From the NCBI GenBank assembly GCA_026392465.1, contig JAPLCA010000006.1, positions 1-64,000 of the forward strand: a stretch of 64,000 nt of DNA, given 5' to 3'. The translations under genes were made by a program, and so were the position numbers. The stretch is from Propionibacteriales bacterium (lineage in GTDB: Bacteria; Actinomycetota; Actinomycetes; Propionibacteriales; Nocardioidaceae). The notes beneath the pieces are model-generated. The model was given only the letters and a program-made list of their open reading frames with translations, made no database searches and was not told where the DNA came from. Shown here in pieces: positions 9,135 to 18,325 of this stretch (within the stretch, counting starts at the first letter, position 1; each line of letters starts with the position of its first letter).

Positions 9135-10494
9135 GCCGGCCGGCGGGCTGCAGGAGCGCACGCGGGCTCTCCTCTCGGCCCGGGTGGCCGAGGAGCAGCG
9201 CACGCGGCGCGTCCCGTCGGTCGCGGCTGCCGTCGTCCGCGACGGCCAGGTCGTGTGGAGCGACGCGGCCGGTCACCTCGACGGCACCGACGCCTCCGCG
9301 CCGGCGACGCCGCGCACCGCGTACCGGATCGGGTCGATCACCAAGACGTTCGTCGCGACCCAGGTGCTGCAGCTGCGTGACGAGGGACGCCTCGACCTCA
9401 ACGACCGCATCGGCGAGCACCTGGCCGAGCTCGAGCTCCCCGTCACCGTCGCCCAGCTGCTCAGCCACACGTCCGGGCTGCAGGCCGAGACGAACGGCCC
9501 GTGGTGGGAGCGCACGCCCGGTGACCCGTGGGACGCCCTCGTGGCGTCACGACCACGCCTGCTGTTCACGCCCGGCACCCGCTTCCACTACTCGAACACC
9601 GGCTTCGGCGTGCTCGGTGAGCTGGTCGCGCGGCTGCGCGGCACCTCGTGGCACGAGGCCGTGCACGCCGACCTGCTGCGCCCGCTCGGGATGACGGCCA
9701 CGCGGCACCGACCCGACGACGCCGCCGCACCCGGCCTCGCCGTGCACCCCTTCGCGGACCTCGCCCACGTCGAGCCCGAGCACGACGCGGTGGCGCTCGC
9801 CCCCGCCGGCCAGCTCTGGTCGAGCGCCGAGGACCTCGCCCGCTGGGCGGCGTTCGCGGCCGGGCACACCGGCGGCCTGCTCGCTCCCGAGACGCTGCGC
9901 GAGATGCACCGGCCCGTCGCCGTCGTCGACCGCCCCGGTCAGCCCTGGACCGGGGCGCACGCCCTCGGCTGGCAGGTGTGGAACGAGCAGGGCCGACGGT
10001 TCGTGGGCCACGGGGGCTCGATGCCCGGGTTCCTGGCGTCGCTGCACGTGGACGTCGACTCCGGCGACGGCGTGGTGGTGCTCGCCAACGTCACGTCCGG
10101 TCTCGGCACGCTCGACACCGACCTGCTCGAGCTCGTGCGCAGCCACGAGCCGCGGACCCCGACACCGTGGGTCCGCCGACCCGGGCAGCGCGACCACCTC
10201 GACCTCGTGGGCGACTGGTTCTGGGGCACCAGCCGCTCCACGGCACGGCTCGACGGCGACCACCTCGTGCTCGGCACGCCCGGCGTCGGCCGCGGGGCCC
10301 GGTTCCGTCCCGACGGTGACGGCTGGGTCGGCCTCGGCGGCTACTACGAGAACGAGCGGCTCACGGTCCGCCGCGACGCCGACGGGCGGCCGGTCCAGCT
10401 CGACCTCGCCACCTTCGCGTTCACGCGCACGCCCTACGACTCGTCGCCCGACGTCGAGGTGCCCGGCGGTCTCGACGAGGCCGGATGGTCGTGA
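9127..10494 (+). CDS. Serine hydrolase, beta-lactamase/class C-like
   Basis: A 455-residue protein of the beta-lactamase (PF00144) superfamily. The catalytic triad motifs are visible: SITK (SxxK, near residue 67), YSN in FHYSNTGFGVLGE (near 156) and HGG in FVGHGGSMPGF (near 297). The C-terminal 120 residues form an extra beta-rich domain. No signal peptide is seen, so the enzyme is probably cytosolic; it may be an esterase or peptidase rather than a true beta-lactamase. The GTG start lies inside the end of pepA, so translation is likely coupled. Confidence 0.85.
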   Translation: MTEPAGGLQERTRALLSARVAEEQRTRRVPSVAAAVVRDGQVVWSDAAGHLDGTDASAPATPRTAYRIGSITKTFVATQVLQLRDEGRLDLNDRIGEHLAELELPVTVAQLLSHTSGLQAETNGPWWERTPGDPWDALVASRPRLLFTPGTRFHYSNTGFGVLGELVARLRGTSWHEAVHADLLRPLGMTATRHRPDDAAAPGLAVHPFADLAHVEPEHDAVALAPAGQLWSSAEDLARWAAFAAGHTGGLLAPETLREMHRPVAVVDRPGQPWTGAHALGWQVWNEQGRRFVGHGGSMPGFLASLHVDVDSGDGVVVLANVTSGLGTLDTDLLELVRSHEPRTPTPWVRRPGQRDHLDLVGDWFWGTSRSTARLDGDHLVLGTPGVGRGARFRPDGDGWVGLGGYYENERLTVRRDADGRPVQLDLATFAFTRTPYDSSPDVEVPGGLDEAGWS

Positions 10495-10949
10495 CCGACG
10501 ACCTCTGGGCCGACTACGTCGCCGCCCGTCCCGAGGCGGCCGACGTCGAGCCCGCGGTGGAGCCGTTCGGCGACTCCCCCGCGATGGCCGACGAGCTCCT
10601 GGCCCTGGTGCTGGCCGGCGGCAAACGGGCGACAGCCGGCCCGGTGTGCCCCGACGACCACCCCGTCAGGGTCGGCGACCACTGGGTCGTGCTCGACGGC
10701 TCCGGGCGGTCGCGGGTCGTGCTGCGGACCGTCGACGTGCGCGTCGGACGCCTCGACTCCGTCGACGACGCGTTCGCCCGTGACGAGGGCGAGGGCGACC
10801 TCACTCGCGACTGGTGGTTGCAGGCGCACCGCGACTTCGCCCGTCGCGTCCTGGGGCTCGCGGACGACGTCGACGTCGACGCCATGGAGACCAGGTTCGA
10901 GCGCTTCGCCGTGGTCTGGCCCCCGGAGCACGCCGACCCCCGCCCCTGA
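10485..10949 (+). CDS. ASCH domain protein
   Basis: This 154-residue protein resembles ASCH (ASC-1 homology) domain proteins: WADYVAARPEA at the N-terminus, the VLAGGKRATAG segment and the DEGEGDLTRDWWLQAHRDFARR segment are characteristic. ASCH domains are PUA-related and thought to bind RNA or modified nucleotides. It overlaps the hydrolase gene by 10 nt, making pepA, hydrolase and ASCH a probable operon. Confidence 0.8.
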   Translation: MVVTDDLWADYVAARPEAADVEPAVEPFGDSPAMADELLALVLAGGKRATAGPVCPDDHPVRVGDHWVVLDGSGRSRVVLRTVDVRVGRLDSVDDAFARDEGEGDLTRDWWLQAHRDFARRVLGLADDVDVDAMETRFERFAVVWPPEHADPRP

Positions 10950-10950
10950 C

Positions 10951-11043
10951 ATCCCCTGACATCCCCTGACGTCCCCACGATTCGGTATGTCATCGCCCGT
11001 TCCGGAGCCGGACGTGGGCGATGACGTACCGAATCGTGGGGAC
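10951..11043. repeat. Long near-perfect palindrome preceded by short direct repeats
   Basis: Arms of 28 bp (10971-10998 and 11016-11043) pair with a single G-U mismatch around a 17-nt loop. The arm starts GTCCCCACGATTCGGTA. Just before it, ATCCCCTGAC is repeated at 10951-10960 and 10961-10970. The element lies between two convergent genes, so it may serve as a bidirectional terminator, but the arm is longer than usual and lacks a U-tract; it could be a small palindromic repeat element. Confidence 0.8.
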
Positions 11044-11065
11044 TACGACGTCCTGGGGATTGGGG

Positions 11066-11668
11066 TCAGGAGAGGTTGAGGGTCTGGGCGGCCTGCTCGA
11101 CCTCGTCCCACTCCGTGCGGTCGCCACCGCGACGGTCGGGGTGCGAACGGGCCCGCGCCTGCTTCCACCAGCGGCGGAGCACCTCGTCGTCGGGGCGGAC
11201 GGTGACGTCACCGCCGGCGACGTCGGCCGAGACCTGGAGGGTCGCGATCGCGTCGCGCTCGCTCGGCGACAGCGGTCGCGGACCGGCCGCAGGACGCGTC
11301 GGTCCGCCGCCAGGGGTGGAGCGACGCGGGTCGCGGCTGGTGGCCGACGCGGTGTGCCCGGTCGAGCGACCCTGCTGGCGCACCGCGTAGTCGCGCATCC
11401 GCTGCGGGTAGCCCACGCGGTTCGCGTCGTAGACCGGGATCCCGAGCTTGCGTGCCAGCTCGGCGGCCGCCTTGTAGGACTCCACCCGACGGCGGATCGA
11501 CTCGCCGTCGGACGCGACCAGCACGACCGTCGGCTCGTTGAAGGAGGTGCGGGGCTCCACGTACGCCTCGACGCCGTGCCGGATGGTCGCCCAGTCGCGC
11601 AGCGCCGCCATGTCGTCACGCACGGTGCGCCGGTCGGAGCTGCCGCGTCGGCGGCCGAACAGTGCCAT
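11066..11668 (-). CDS. Conserved hypothetical protein with a possible C-terminal J-like segment
   Basis: The 200-residue protein starts MALFGRRRGSSDRRTVRDD. An N-terminal globular part (about 1-95) contains VEAYVEPRTSFNEPTVVLVA and GYPQRMRDYAVRQQ. A proline-rich linker follows, then a C-terminal segment WWKQARARSHPDRRGGDRTE whose HPD and helix III-like region resemble helices II-III of a J domain. The upstream helix I is not clear, so this is tentative. An in-frame start at 11,767 adds proline-rich sequence without support. Function unknown. Confidence 0.6.
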   Translation of the reverse strand: MALFGRRRGSSDRRTVRDDMAALRDWATIRHGVEAYVEPRTSFNEPTVVLVASDGESIRRRVESYKAAAELARKLGIPVYDANRVGYPQRMRDYAVRQQGRSTGHTASATSRDPRRSTPGGGPTRPAAGPRPLSPSERDAIATLQVSADVAGGDVTVRPDDEVLRRWWKQARARSHPDRRGGDRTEWDEVEQAAQTLNLS

Positions 11669-11918
11669 GGCGACATTCTGCCCGACCACTGGTGGCGCCG
11701 GGCCCGGTCCGAACCGAGAGCTCCCCCGGAGGATCCCCTCGACGAGCCCCAGCACGAGCCTCAGCACGAGCCCCGGGACGGGCCCTGCGACGGGCCCCGC
11801 GAACCAGGCCCACCGACGAGTCCGGAGAACCTACTCACCGGTCGCTCCCCCCGTGGTGCGGCGTGGGCCGAGGGTGACAAGATGGCTGGCGAACGACCAT
11901 TCCACGCGGGAGGACACT

Positions 11919-13331
11919 GTGGCGGACAGCCCGGGCGACCAGAGCACGAACACCTTCGACATCGTCATCCTGGGCGGCGGCAGCGGCGGTTACGCCTGTG
12001 CCCTCCGTGCGGTGCAGCTCGGCCTCAGCGTCGCGCTCGTCGAGAAGGGCAAGCTCGGCGGCACCTGCCTGCACAACGGCTGCATCCCGACCAAGGCGCT
12101 GCTGCACGCCGCCGAGGTCGCCGACGAGACCCGCCACAGCGAGACCTACGGCGTCAAGGCGACGTTCGAGGGCATCGACATGGCGCAGGTCAACAGCTAC
12201 AAGGCCGGCGTCATCGACCGTCTCTACAAGGGCCTGCAGGGCCTCATCAAGTCCGGCGGCATCACGGTCGTCGAGGGTGAGGGTCGCCTCGTCTCCACCG
12301 ACGCCGACGGCGGCGGCACGGTCGAGGTCGACGGCCAGCAGTACACCGGCCGCAACGTCGTGCTCGCGACCGGCTCCTACGCCCGCAGCCTGCCCGGCCT
12401 CGAGATCGGCGGCCGCGTGGTGACGAGCGAGGAGGCCCTCACGATGAGCGAGGTCCCCGAGAAGGTCGTCATCATCGGCGGCAGCGTCATCGGCGTGGAG
12501 TTCGCGTCCGTCTGGCGCTCGTTCGGCGCCGAGGTCACCATCATCGAGGCGCTCCCGTCGCTGGTCCCCCTGGAGGACCCGACGCTGTCGAAGAACCTCG
12601 AGCGCGCGTTCCGCAAGCGCAAGATCGCCTTCAAGACCGGCACCAAGTTCTCCGGCGTCGAGCAGACCGACAGCGGCGTCACGGTGTCGCTCGAGGACGG
12701 CTCGACCATCGAGACCGACCTCGTCCTCGTCGCGGTGGGTCGCGGCCCGAACGGCAACGGCAACGGCTTCGAGGAGGCCGGCGTCACGGTCGACCGCGGC
12801 TGGGTCCCCACCGACGAGCGCCTGCGCACGAACCAGCCGGGCGTCTTCGCCGTCGGCGACCTCGTGCCCGGCCTGCAGCTCGCGCACCGCGGCTTCGCCC
12901 ACGGCATCTTCGTGGCCGAGGAGATCGCGGGCCTCTCGCCGCAGCCCGTCCTCGACCCGGGCATCCCGCGCGTCACCTACTGCGACCCCGAGCTCGCGTC
13001 GGTCGGCATCACCGAGCCGCAGGCCAAGGAGAAGTACGGCGACGACAACGTCGAGACGGTCGAGTACAACCTCGGCGGCAACGGCAAGAGCCAGATCCTG
13101 GGCACGGCCGGCGTCATCAAGCTCGTCCGCGAGAAGGACGGTCCGATCGTCGGCGTCCACATGATCGGCGCCCGCTACGGCGAGCAGGTCGGCGAGGCCT
13201 CCCTCATCGTCAACTGGGAGGCCTACCCCGAGGACGTCGCGCAGCTGATCCACGCGCACCCCACCCAGAACGAGGCTCTCGGCGAGGCTGCCCTCGCCCT
13301 GGCCGGCAAGCCCCTCCACTCGCACGCCTGA
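11919..13331 (+). CDS. lpdA: Dihydrolipoyl dehydrogenase (E3)
   Basis: A 470-residue FAD enzyme that reoxidises dihydrolipoamide with NAD+ in 2-oxoacid dehydrogenase and glycine cleavage complexes. Visible are the FAD motif [10 protein letters not shown] at the N-terminus, the redox-active disulfide in CLHNGC, the NAD motif [14 protein letters not shown], and the C-terminal [13 protein letters not shown] with the catalytic His-Glu pair. The GTG at 11,919 is chosen because GGGAGG lies 7-8 nt upstream; longer in-frame extensions are not family-like. It lies 19 bp upstream of sucB, with which it probably forms an operon. Confidence 0.93.
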   Translation: MADSPGDQSTNTFDIVILGGGSGGYACALRAVQLGLSVALVEKGKLGGTCLHNGCIPTKALLHAAEVADETRHSETYGVKATFEGIDMAQVNSYKAGVIDRLYKGLQGLIKSGGITVVEGEGRLVSTDADGGGTVEVDGQQYTGRNVVLATGSYARSLPGLEIGGRVVTSEEALTMSEVPEKVVIIGGSVIGVEFASVWRSFGAEVTIIEALPSLVPLEDPTLSKNLERAFRKRKIAFKTGTKFSGVEQTDSGVTVSLEDGSTIETDLVLVAVGRGPNGNGNGFEEAGVTVDRGWVPTDERLRTNQPGVFAVGDLVPGLQLAHRGFAHGIFVAEEIAGLSPQPVLDPGIPRVTYCDPELASVGITEPQAKEKYGDDNVETVEYNLGGNGKSQILGTAGVIKLVREKDGPIVGVHMIGARYGEQVGEASLIVNWEAYPEDVAQLIHAHPTQNEALGEAALALAGKPLHSHA

Positions 13332-13350
13332 CCCGAACGAGGACGACATC

Positions 13351-14989
13351 ATGGCAACGACCGTCACCCTTCCCGAGCTCGGCGAGAGCGTCACCGAGGG
13401 CACCGTCACCACCTGGCTCAAGAACGTCGGCGACACCGTCGAGGTCGACGAGCCGCTGCTCGAGATCTCCACCGACAAGGTCGACACCGAGATCCCCTCC
13501 CCCGTCGCGGGCACCAGGAGCCGGCGCGCGAGGACGACGGCACGCCCGTCAACCAGCACGGCGAGGAGCCGCACCTGGAGACGAAGTCCACCGGCGAGGG
13601 CACCGAGGTCACGCTGCCTGAGCTCGGCGAGAGCGTCACCGAGGGCACCGTCACCACCTGGCTCAAGAACGTCGGCGACACCGTCGAGGTCGACGAGCCG
13701 CTGCTCGAGATCTCCACCGACAAGGTCGACACCGAGATCCCCTCCCCCGTCGCGGGCACCTCGGCGCCGTGCTGGCCGTCGTCGGCGACGCGTCCGCCGC
13801 CGGCTCCTCCTCGGGCGGCTCGTCCGACGAGGCCCCGTCGCTCGACAGCGACCCCGCCGAGGAGCCGGCGCAGGCCGAGGAGCTCGAGGAGGCCGCCGAG
13901 GCCGAGAAGAGCCAGCCGGAGAAGGCCGAGGAGGTCTCGAAGAGCGAGTCCGCTCCCGCCCCGACGGCGCAGCCGGAGAAGCAGGCTCACCCGGAGAACG
14001 AGGCGCGCCCCGAGCCGAAGCAGGAGGCCCCGCAGACGTCGGGCGCCTCGACGCAGAGCGGCGGCGACACCTACGTGACGCCGATCGTGCGCAAGCTCGC
14101 CAAGGAGCACGGCGTCGACCTCGCCACCATCACGGGCAGCGGCGTCGGCGGTCGCATCCGCAAGCAGGACGTCCTCGACGCGGCCAAGAAGGCCGAGCAG
14201 GCCGCGGCCCCCGCCCCGGCTGCGTCGGCCCCGTCCGCGCCCGCCCCGGCCGCCTCCTCGGAGCCGTCGCCGCTGCGCGGCAAGACCGAGAAGCTCAGCC
14301 GGCTGCGCAAGGTGGTCGCCTCGCGGCTCACCGAGTCGCTGCAGATCTCGGCCCAGCTCACGCAGGTGCACGAGGTCGACGTCACCGAGATCGCCCGACT
14401 GCGCGCCAAGCACAAGGACGCGTTCCTGGAGCGCGAGGGCGTCAAGCTGACGTACCTGCCGTTCTTCGCGAAGGCGGCGGTCGAGGCGCTCAAGCAGTAC
14501 CCGACGCTCAACGCGGCGCTCGACCTCGAGGCCGGCACGGTCACGTACCCGGCCGGTGAGCACCTCGGCATCGCGGTGGACACCGAGCGCGGTCTGCTCG
14601 TGCCGACGATCAAGGACGCCGGCGACCTCTCGATCGCCGGGCTGGCGCGCAAGATCGCCGACGCGGCCGAGCGCACCCGCACGAACAAGATCAAGCCGGA
14701 CGAACTGTCCGGTGGCACGTTCTCGATCACCAACCTCGGCAGCAACGGCGCGCTCTTCGACACGCCGATCATCAACCAGCCGCAGGTCGCGATCCTGGGT
14801 GTCGGTGCCGTCGTCAAGCGTCCGGTCGTCATCACCGACGCGCACGGCAGCGACAGCATCGCGGTGCGCAGCATGGCGTACCTGGCGCTGACCTACGACC
14901 ACCGCCTCATCGACGGTGCCGACGCCGGTCGGTTCCTGACGGCGGTCAAGGAGCGACTGCAGAGCGGCTCCTTCGAGGGCGAGCTCTGA
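13351..14989 (+). CDS. sucB: Dihydrolipoamide acyltransferase E2 (SucB-type), reading frame disrupted twice
   Basis: This is the E2 component of a 2-oxoacid dehydrogenase complex, probably 2-oxoglutarate dehydrogenase. Two N-terminal lipoyl domains ([16 protein letters not shown] in each), an acidic linker, an E3-binding domain ([20 protein letters not shown]) and the catalytic domain ending [14 protein letters not shown] are all present. They lie in three frames: frame 1 up to 13,515, another from about 13,518 to 13,760, and a third from about 13,760 to the stop at 14,989. Each break falls just after VAGT, and the last part of each lipoyl domain (the LLEI...EDETVEVG stretch) is missing. This looks like assembly collapse rather than true loss, because E2 is normally important. 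Confidence 0.85.
13375..13760 (+). repeat. Exact 141-bp direct duplicate encoding two lipoyl domains
   Basis: Bases 13,375-13,515 and 13,620-13,760 are identical over 141 bp and encode the same 47-residue lipoyl segment around the DKV lipoylation lysine. Both copies end at the same GCGGGCACC, and both frame breaks of sucB lie right there. Between them is a 104-bp linker. Confidence 0.9.
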
Positions 14990-14996
14990 CCCGCTG

Positions 14997-15887
14997 ATGC
15001 ACGTCGTCGTCGGCGGCGCGTCCGGCTTCCTGGGCTCGGCCCTGGTCTCGCACCTGCGGGACCAGGGCCACCAGGTGACGCGGCTGGTGCGTTCCGGCAC
15101 CCCCGGTCCTGACGCCTCCCTGTGGGACCCCTCCGCCGGCCGGATCGACCAGGTGCTCATCGACCGCGCCGACGCCGTCGTCAACCTGTCGGGCGCGACC
15201 ATCGCCCGGTGGCCGCGGACGAAGGCCTACAAGAAGCAGCTCTGGTCGTCGCGAGTCGACTCGACCACCACCATCGCCCGTGCGGTGGCGGCGTCGAGCT
15301 CCCCGACAGTGCTGCTGTCGGGCTCGGCGATGGGCATCTACGGCGCCGACCGCGGCCAGGACCGGCTCACGGAGTCGGCCGGACGCGGCGACGGCTTCCT
15401 CGCCGACCTGTGCGTCGCGTGGGAGGGCGCCACGGTCGAGGCCGAGCAGGCCGGCCAGCGCGTGGTGCACCTGCGCACGGGCCTCCCCCTCGACGACGAG
15501 GGCGGTCTGCTGCGACCCATGCTGCTGCCGTTCAAGCTCGGCCTGGGTCCTCGGCTGGGCAACGGTCGTCAGCGCATGTCGGTCATGTCGCGCCGCGACT
15601 GGGTGCGCGCCGTGACGTTCCTGCTGGAGCGCGACAGCATCACCGGCCCGGTGAACCTGTCGCTGCCCGAGGCACCCACGAACGCCGAGTTCACGAAGGC
15701 GCTCGGCGACGTGCTGGGGCGGCCGACCGTGCTCGTCGCCCCGGCCCCCGTGCTGCGCGTGGCGCTGGGCGCGCTCTCGGACGACCTGCTCGGCTCGCTG
15801 CGCATGGTGCCGCAGGTCCTGCTCGACAACGGCTTCGTCTTCGAGGACGGCGACCTGCCGTCGGCCCTCCGCTCGGCCCTGGCCTGA
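14997..15887 (+). CDS. TIGR01777 family NAD-dependent epimerase-like protein
   Basis: A 296-residue short-chain-dehydrogenase-like protein with the Rossmann motif GGASGFLGSAL at the N-terminus, NLSGATIARWP near residue 65 and the C-terminal VPQVLLDNGFVFEDGDLPSAL typical of TIGR01777 (YfcH-like) proteins, whose substrate is unknown. It starts 7 bp after sucB. The order lpd-sucB-TIGR01777-lipB is frequent in actinobacteria, which suggests but does not prove a link to lipoate metabolism. Confidence 0.88.
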   Translation: MHVVVGGASGFLGSALVSHLRDQGHQVTRLVRSGTPGPDASLWDPSAGRIDQVLIDRADAVVNLSGATIARWPRTKAYKKQLWSSRVDSTTTIARAVAASSSPTVLLSGSAMGIYGADRGQDRLTESAGRGDGFLADLCVAWEGATVEAEQAGQRVVHLRTGLPLDDEGGLLRPMLLPFKLGLGPRLGNGRQRMSVMSRRDWVRAVTFLLERDSITGPVNLSLPEAPTNAEFTKALGDVLGRPTVLVAPAPVLRVALGALSDDLLGSLRMVPQVLLDNGFVFEDGDLPSALRSALA

Positions 15888-15890
15888 CGA

Positions 15891-16316
15891 TCACCGGACG
15901 GCGCCGACGCGCCAGCCGTCCGCCGTCCACGTGAGCACGACCGTGCGTCGCGTCGGCTGGTCGCTGGGCAGCCGGTGCACCCGTTGGTCGCCCACGGCTC
16001 GGGTGGGTCCGAGCCGGTCGACGACGTCGAGCACGACCTCGCGGCTCGACCGCTCCACCACGCGGCACGAGGTGCGCTGCTGCGCCATGCCCTCGAGCCG
16101 GAGCCCCCGATCGGTCCAGCTGCGCAGCACCTGCGCGTCGGCCTCGCGCAGCGTCCGCGACGCGTAGACGTCGTGCAGCCCGGCCGGGTCGGCGCTCGCG
16201 AACGCCTCCGCCCGCAGGGCGTCGAGGCGGCCGAGATCCAGGCAGGCGGGGTCGGCGTCGCCGGTGCCGAGCAGCGTGCTGCACCACGTCACGAGCGCCG
16301 CGAGCCAGCTGGTCAT
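15891..16316 (-). CDS. Hypothetical protein, possibly exported
   Basis: A 141-residue protein starting [27 protein letters not shown]. The first 18 residues are hydrophobic and could be a signal anchor; the rest is soluble with conserved-looking [14 protein letters not shown] and a C-terminal [16 protein letters not shown] typical of a small beta-rich, NTF2-like domain. It is convergent with the TIGR01777 gene and divergent from lipB. Function unknown. Confidence 0.55.
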   Translation of the reverse strand: MTSWLAALVTWCSTLLGTGDADPACLDLGRLDALRAEAFASADPAGLHDVYASRTLREADAQVLRSWTDRGLRLEGMAQQRTSCRVVERSSREVVLDVVDRLGPTRAVGDQRVHRLPSDQPTRRTVVLTWTADGWRVGAVR

Positions 16317-16383
16317 GACGTCAGCCTCGACGGCCCACCCGCTCGCGTCGAACCGTCGTCCACACCGGGGCTACGGTAGGAGC

Positions 16384-17109
16384 GTGAGCCTGCAGATCAT
16401 CGACGACTGGTACGGCGACCGCGCCCTCGACTACGAGACGGCCTGGGAGCTGCAGCGCGAGCTGCACGCGCAGCGGGTGGCCGACGAGCTCGCCGACACC
16501 GCGCTCCTGCTCGAGCACCCGCCCGTCTACACGGCCGGCAAGCGCACCGAGCCGCACGAGCGCCCGTTCGACGGCACGCCCGTCGTCGACGTCGACCGCG
16601 GCGGCAAGATCACGTTCCACGGTCCGGGCCAGCTGGTCGGGTACCCGATCACGCGGCTGCCGTCGCACGTCCTCGTCGTCGACTACGTCCGCCGCGTCGA
16701 GGAGGCGCTGATCCGCGCCGTCGCCGACCTCGGGGTCGCGACGGGTCGGGTGCCGGGACGCTCCGGCGTCTGGGTCGCGGCCGACGACCGCGGTCCGGAG
16801 CGCAAGGTCGCGGCGATCGGCATCCGCGTCACCCGTGGCGTGACGATGCACGGCTTCTCGCTGAACGCCGACGTGGACCTCTCCTGGTACGACCGGTTTG
16901 TGCCGTGCGGCATCGCCGACGCCGGCGTGACGACCCTGACCGCCGAGCTGGGACGCCGGGTCAGCGTGCCCGAGGCGGCCGACGCCGTGCGTCCGCACCT
17001 CGTCGACCTGCTGGGCTGGGAGCCGTACACGTCGTCGCCCGACCTGGTCCACGACGACGCGCACCCCCAGGTGCCCGTGCTGGGGCTCCCGGGGGCGGCG
17101 CGCGCCTGA
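16384..17109 (+). CDS. lipB: Octanoyl-ACP:protein N-octanoyltransferase (LipB)
   Basis: A 241-residue enzyme that transfers octanoate from acyl carrier protein to the lipoyl-domain lysine, the first step of lipoate assembly. The family motif [17 protein letters not shown] is intact, as are the catalytic lysine in RKVAAIGIR and the catalytic cysteine in [14 protein letters not shown]. The GTG at 16,384 gives [17 protein letters not shown], the normal N-terminus. It cooperates with LipA (21,600) and modifies SucB (13,351). Confidence 0.93.
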   Translation: MSLQIIDDWYGDRALDYETAWELQRELHAQRVADELADTALLLEHPPVYTAGKRTEPHERPFDGTPVVDVDRGGKITFHGPGQLVGYPITRLPSHVLVVDYVRRVEEALIRAVADLGVATGRVPGRSGVWVAADDRGPERKVAAIGIRVTRGVTMHGFSLNADVDLSWYDRFVPCGIADAGVTTLTAELGRRVSVPEAADAVRPHLVDLLGWEPYTSSPDLVHDDAHPQVPVLGLPGAARA

Positions 17110-17116
17110 CGCGGAC

Positions 17117-18325
17117 CTACTCGGCCAGGGAGAGCGCCTCGCGGTAGCCGATCTTGTCGCCGGTGCGCAGCAGGGTCCGCTCGAACACGCGGGCTCCGAC
17201 CCGCACCAGCAGCACCGCCGCGAGCAGCGTGCCGCCGAGTGCGACCGCGACCTGCCAGGCGGGCACGGATCCCTCGACGAGGCGCGCCGGCATCATCATC
17301 GACGAGACGACCGGGATCATCGACACGACCGTCTTGATGCCCTCCCCGCCGAGGACGGCGAGGAAGTACGGTACGAGCAGGAGCATCTGCGCGGGCATGG
17401 TCGTCGACTGCAGGTCCTGCGTGCGCGACGCCAGCGACCCGGCGACCGACCACAGGCTGGCGAGGGCGACGAACCCGACCAGGAAGAACAGGACGTACCA
17501 GAGCATCGGCGGGCCGACCACGTCGAGCGCGCCGGCCTGGTCGGTGACCAGCAGACCGACGACCCCAGCGGCCGCGTAGGCGACGATCTGCACGACGGCG
17601 AGCACCGTGTTGCCGACGACCTTGCCCCACAGCAGCTGTCGGATCGGCACGGCGGCGGCGAGGATCTCCACGACCCGGCTCTCCTTCTCCTGCGTCACGC
17701 TGCCCGCGATGCCCATGCCCAGCCCGAGCGCCGTCAGGAAGAAGAGCAGCACGAAGACGAACGATGTCGCCTGGCGAAGGCCGGCGTTCTCGGCGGCCGG
17801 GTCGAGCAGACGCTCCGAGGTGACGGTGCCGGCGTCGAGCGCAGACAGGTCGACGTCCTGGGCGGCGGCGTTGTCCTGCAGGGCCGTCGCGCGCACCGCC
17901 GCGGTGACGGACTGCCGCACGGTCGCGTCGACGTCGCGCTCCCCCACCAGCTCGTAGCCGTCGTCGGTGGCGAGCAGGGCGGCGTCGGCGTCGCCGTCCT
18001 TCACGGCCCGCTCGGCAGCGGCGGTGTCGGCGACGTCCTTCGAGCGGATGGTGAGGGTGTCGTCGCCGGCGAGCTGGTCGGCAGCCTTGACGACTGCGGC
18101 GGCCGCGGGCTCGACGACGGCGACCGTCTGCGTCGTGTCGCGGTTCTGGAACCAGTGGACGCCGACGATCGTGGCGACGATGCCGATCACCGTCACGAGC
18201 AGACCGATGCGGAACGACTTGCTCCGCACCTGCACGTCGATCTCGCGTCGCGCGACGACCTTCCACGCATCACGCGGCGCGGGCGTGCCGCTGCTCTGGT
18301 CGGGGTGCGGGCTGTGGGTGCTCAT
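17117..18325 (-). CDS. ABC transporter permease (NatB/ABC-2 type)
   Basis: A 402-residue membrane protein with one N-terminal helix (about residues 40-60), a large extracytoplasmic domain (about 65-190) and then five or six helices (from VFVLLFFLTALGLGMGIAGS to the C-terminus). The TQEKESRVVEIL motif after the second helix is the ABC-2 (NatB-like) signature. It is translated in a 4-nt ATGA overlap with the ATPase gene. The family often exports sodium or antibiotics; the substrate here cannot be read from sequence. Confidence 0.88.
   Translation of the reverse strand: MSTHSPHPDQSSGTPAPRDAWKVVARREIDVQVRSKSFRIGLLVTVIGIVATIVGVHWFQNRDTTQTVAVVEPAAAAVVKAADQLAGDDTLTIRSKDVADTAAAERAVKDGDADAALLATDDGYELVGERDVDATVRQSVTAAVRATALQDNAAAQDVDLSALDAGTVTSERLLDPAAENAGLRQATSFVFVLLFFLTALGLGMGIAGSVTQEKESRVVEILAAAVPIRQLLWGKVVGNTVLAVVQIVAYAAAGVVGLLVTDQAGALDVVGPPMLWYVLFFLVGFVALASLWSVAGSLASRTQDLQSTTMPAQMLLLVPYFLAVLGGEGIKTVVSMIPVVSSMMMPARLVEGSVPAWQVAVALGGTLLAAVLLVRVGARVFERTLLRTGDKIGYREALSLAE

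Noticed and set aside
7605-9203. N-terminal extension of gcvT to more than 900 residues
   Set aside because: The extension is antisense to pepA and has no family sequence; the ATG at 7604 gives the normal GcvT start.
10941-10980. Short CCCCTGAC repeats as a CRISPR array
   Set aside because: Only two to three 10-bp units without spacers; they are attached to a palindrome.
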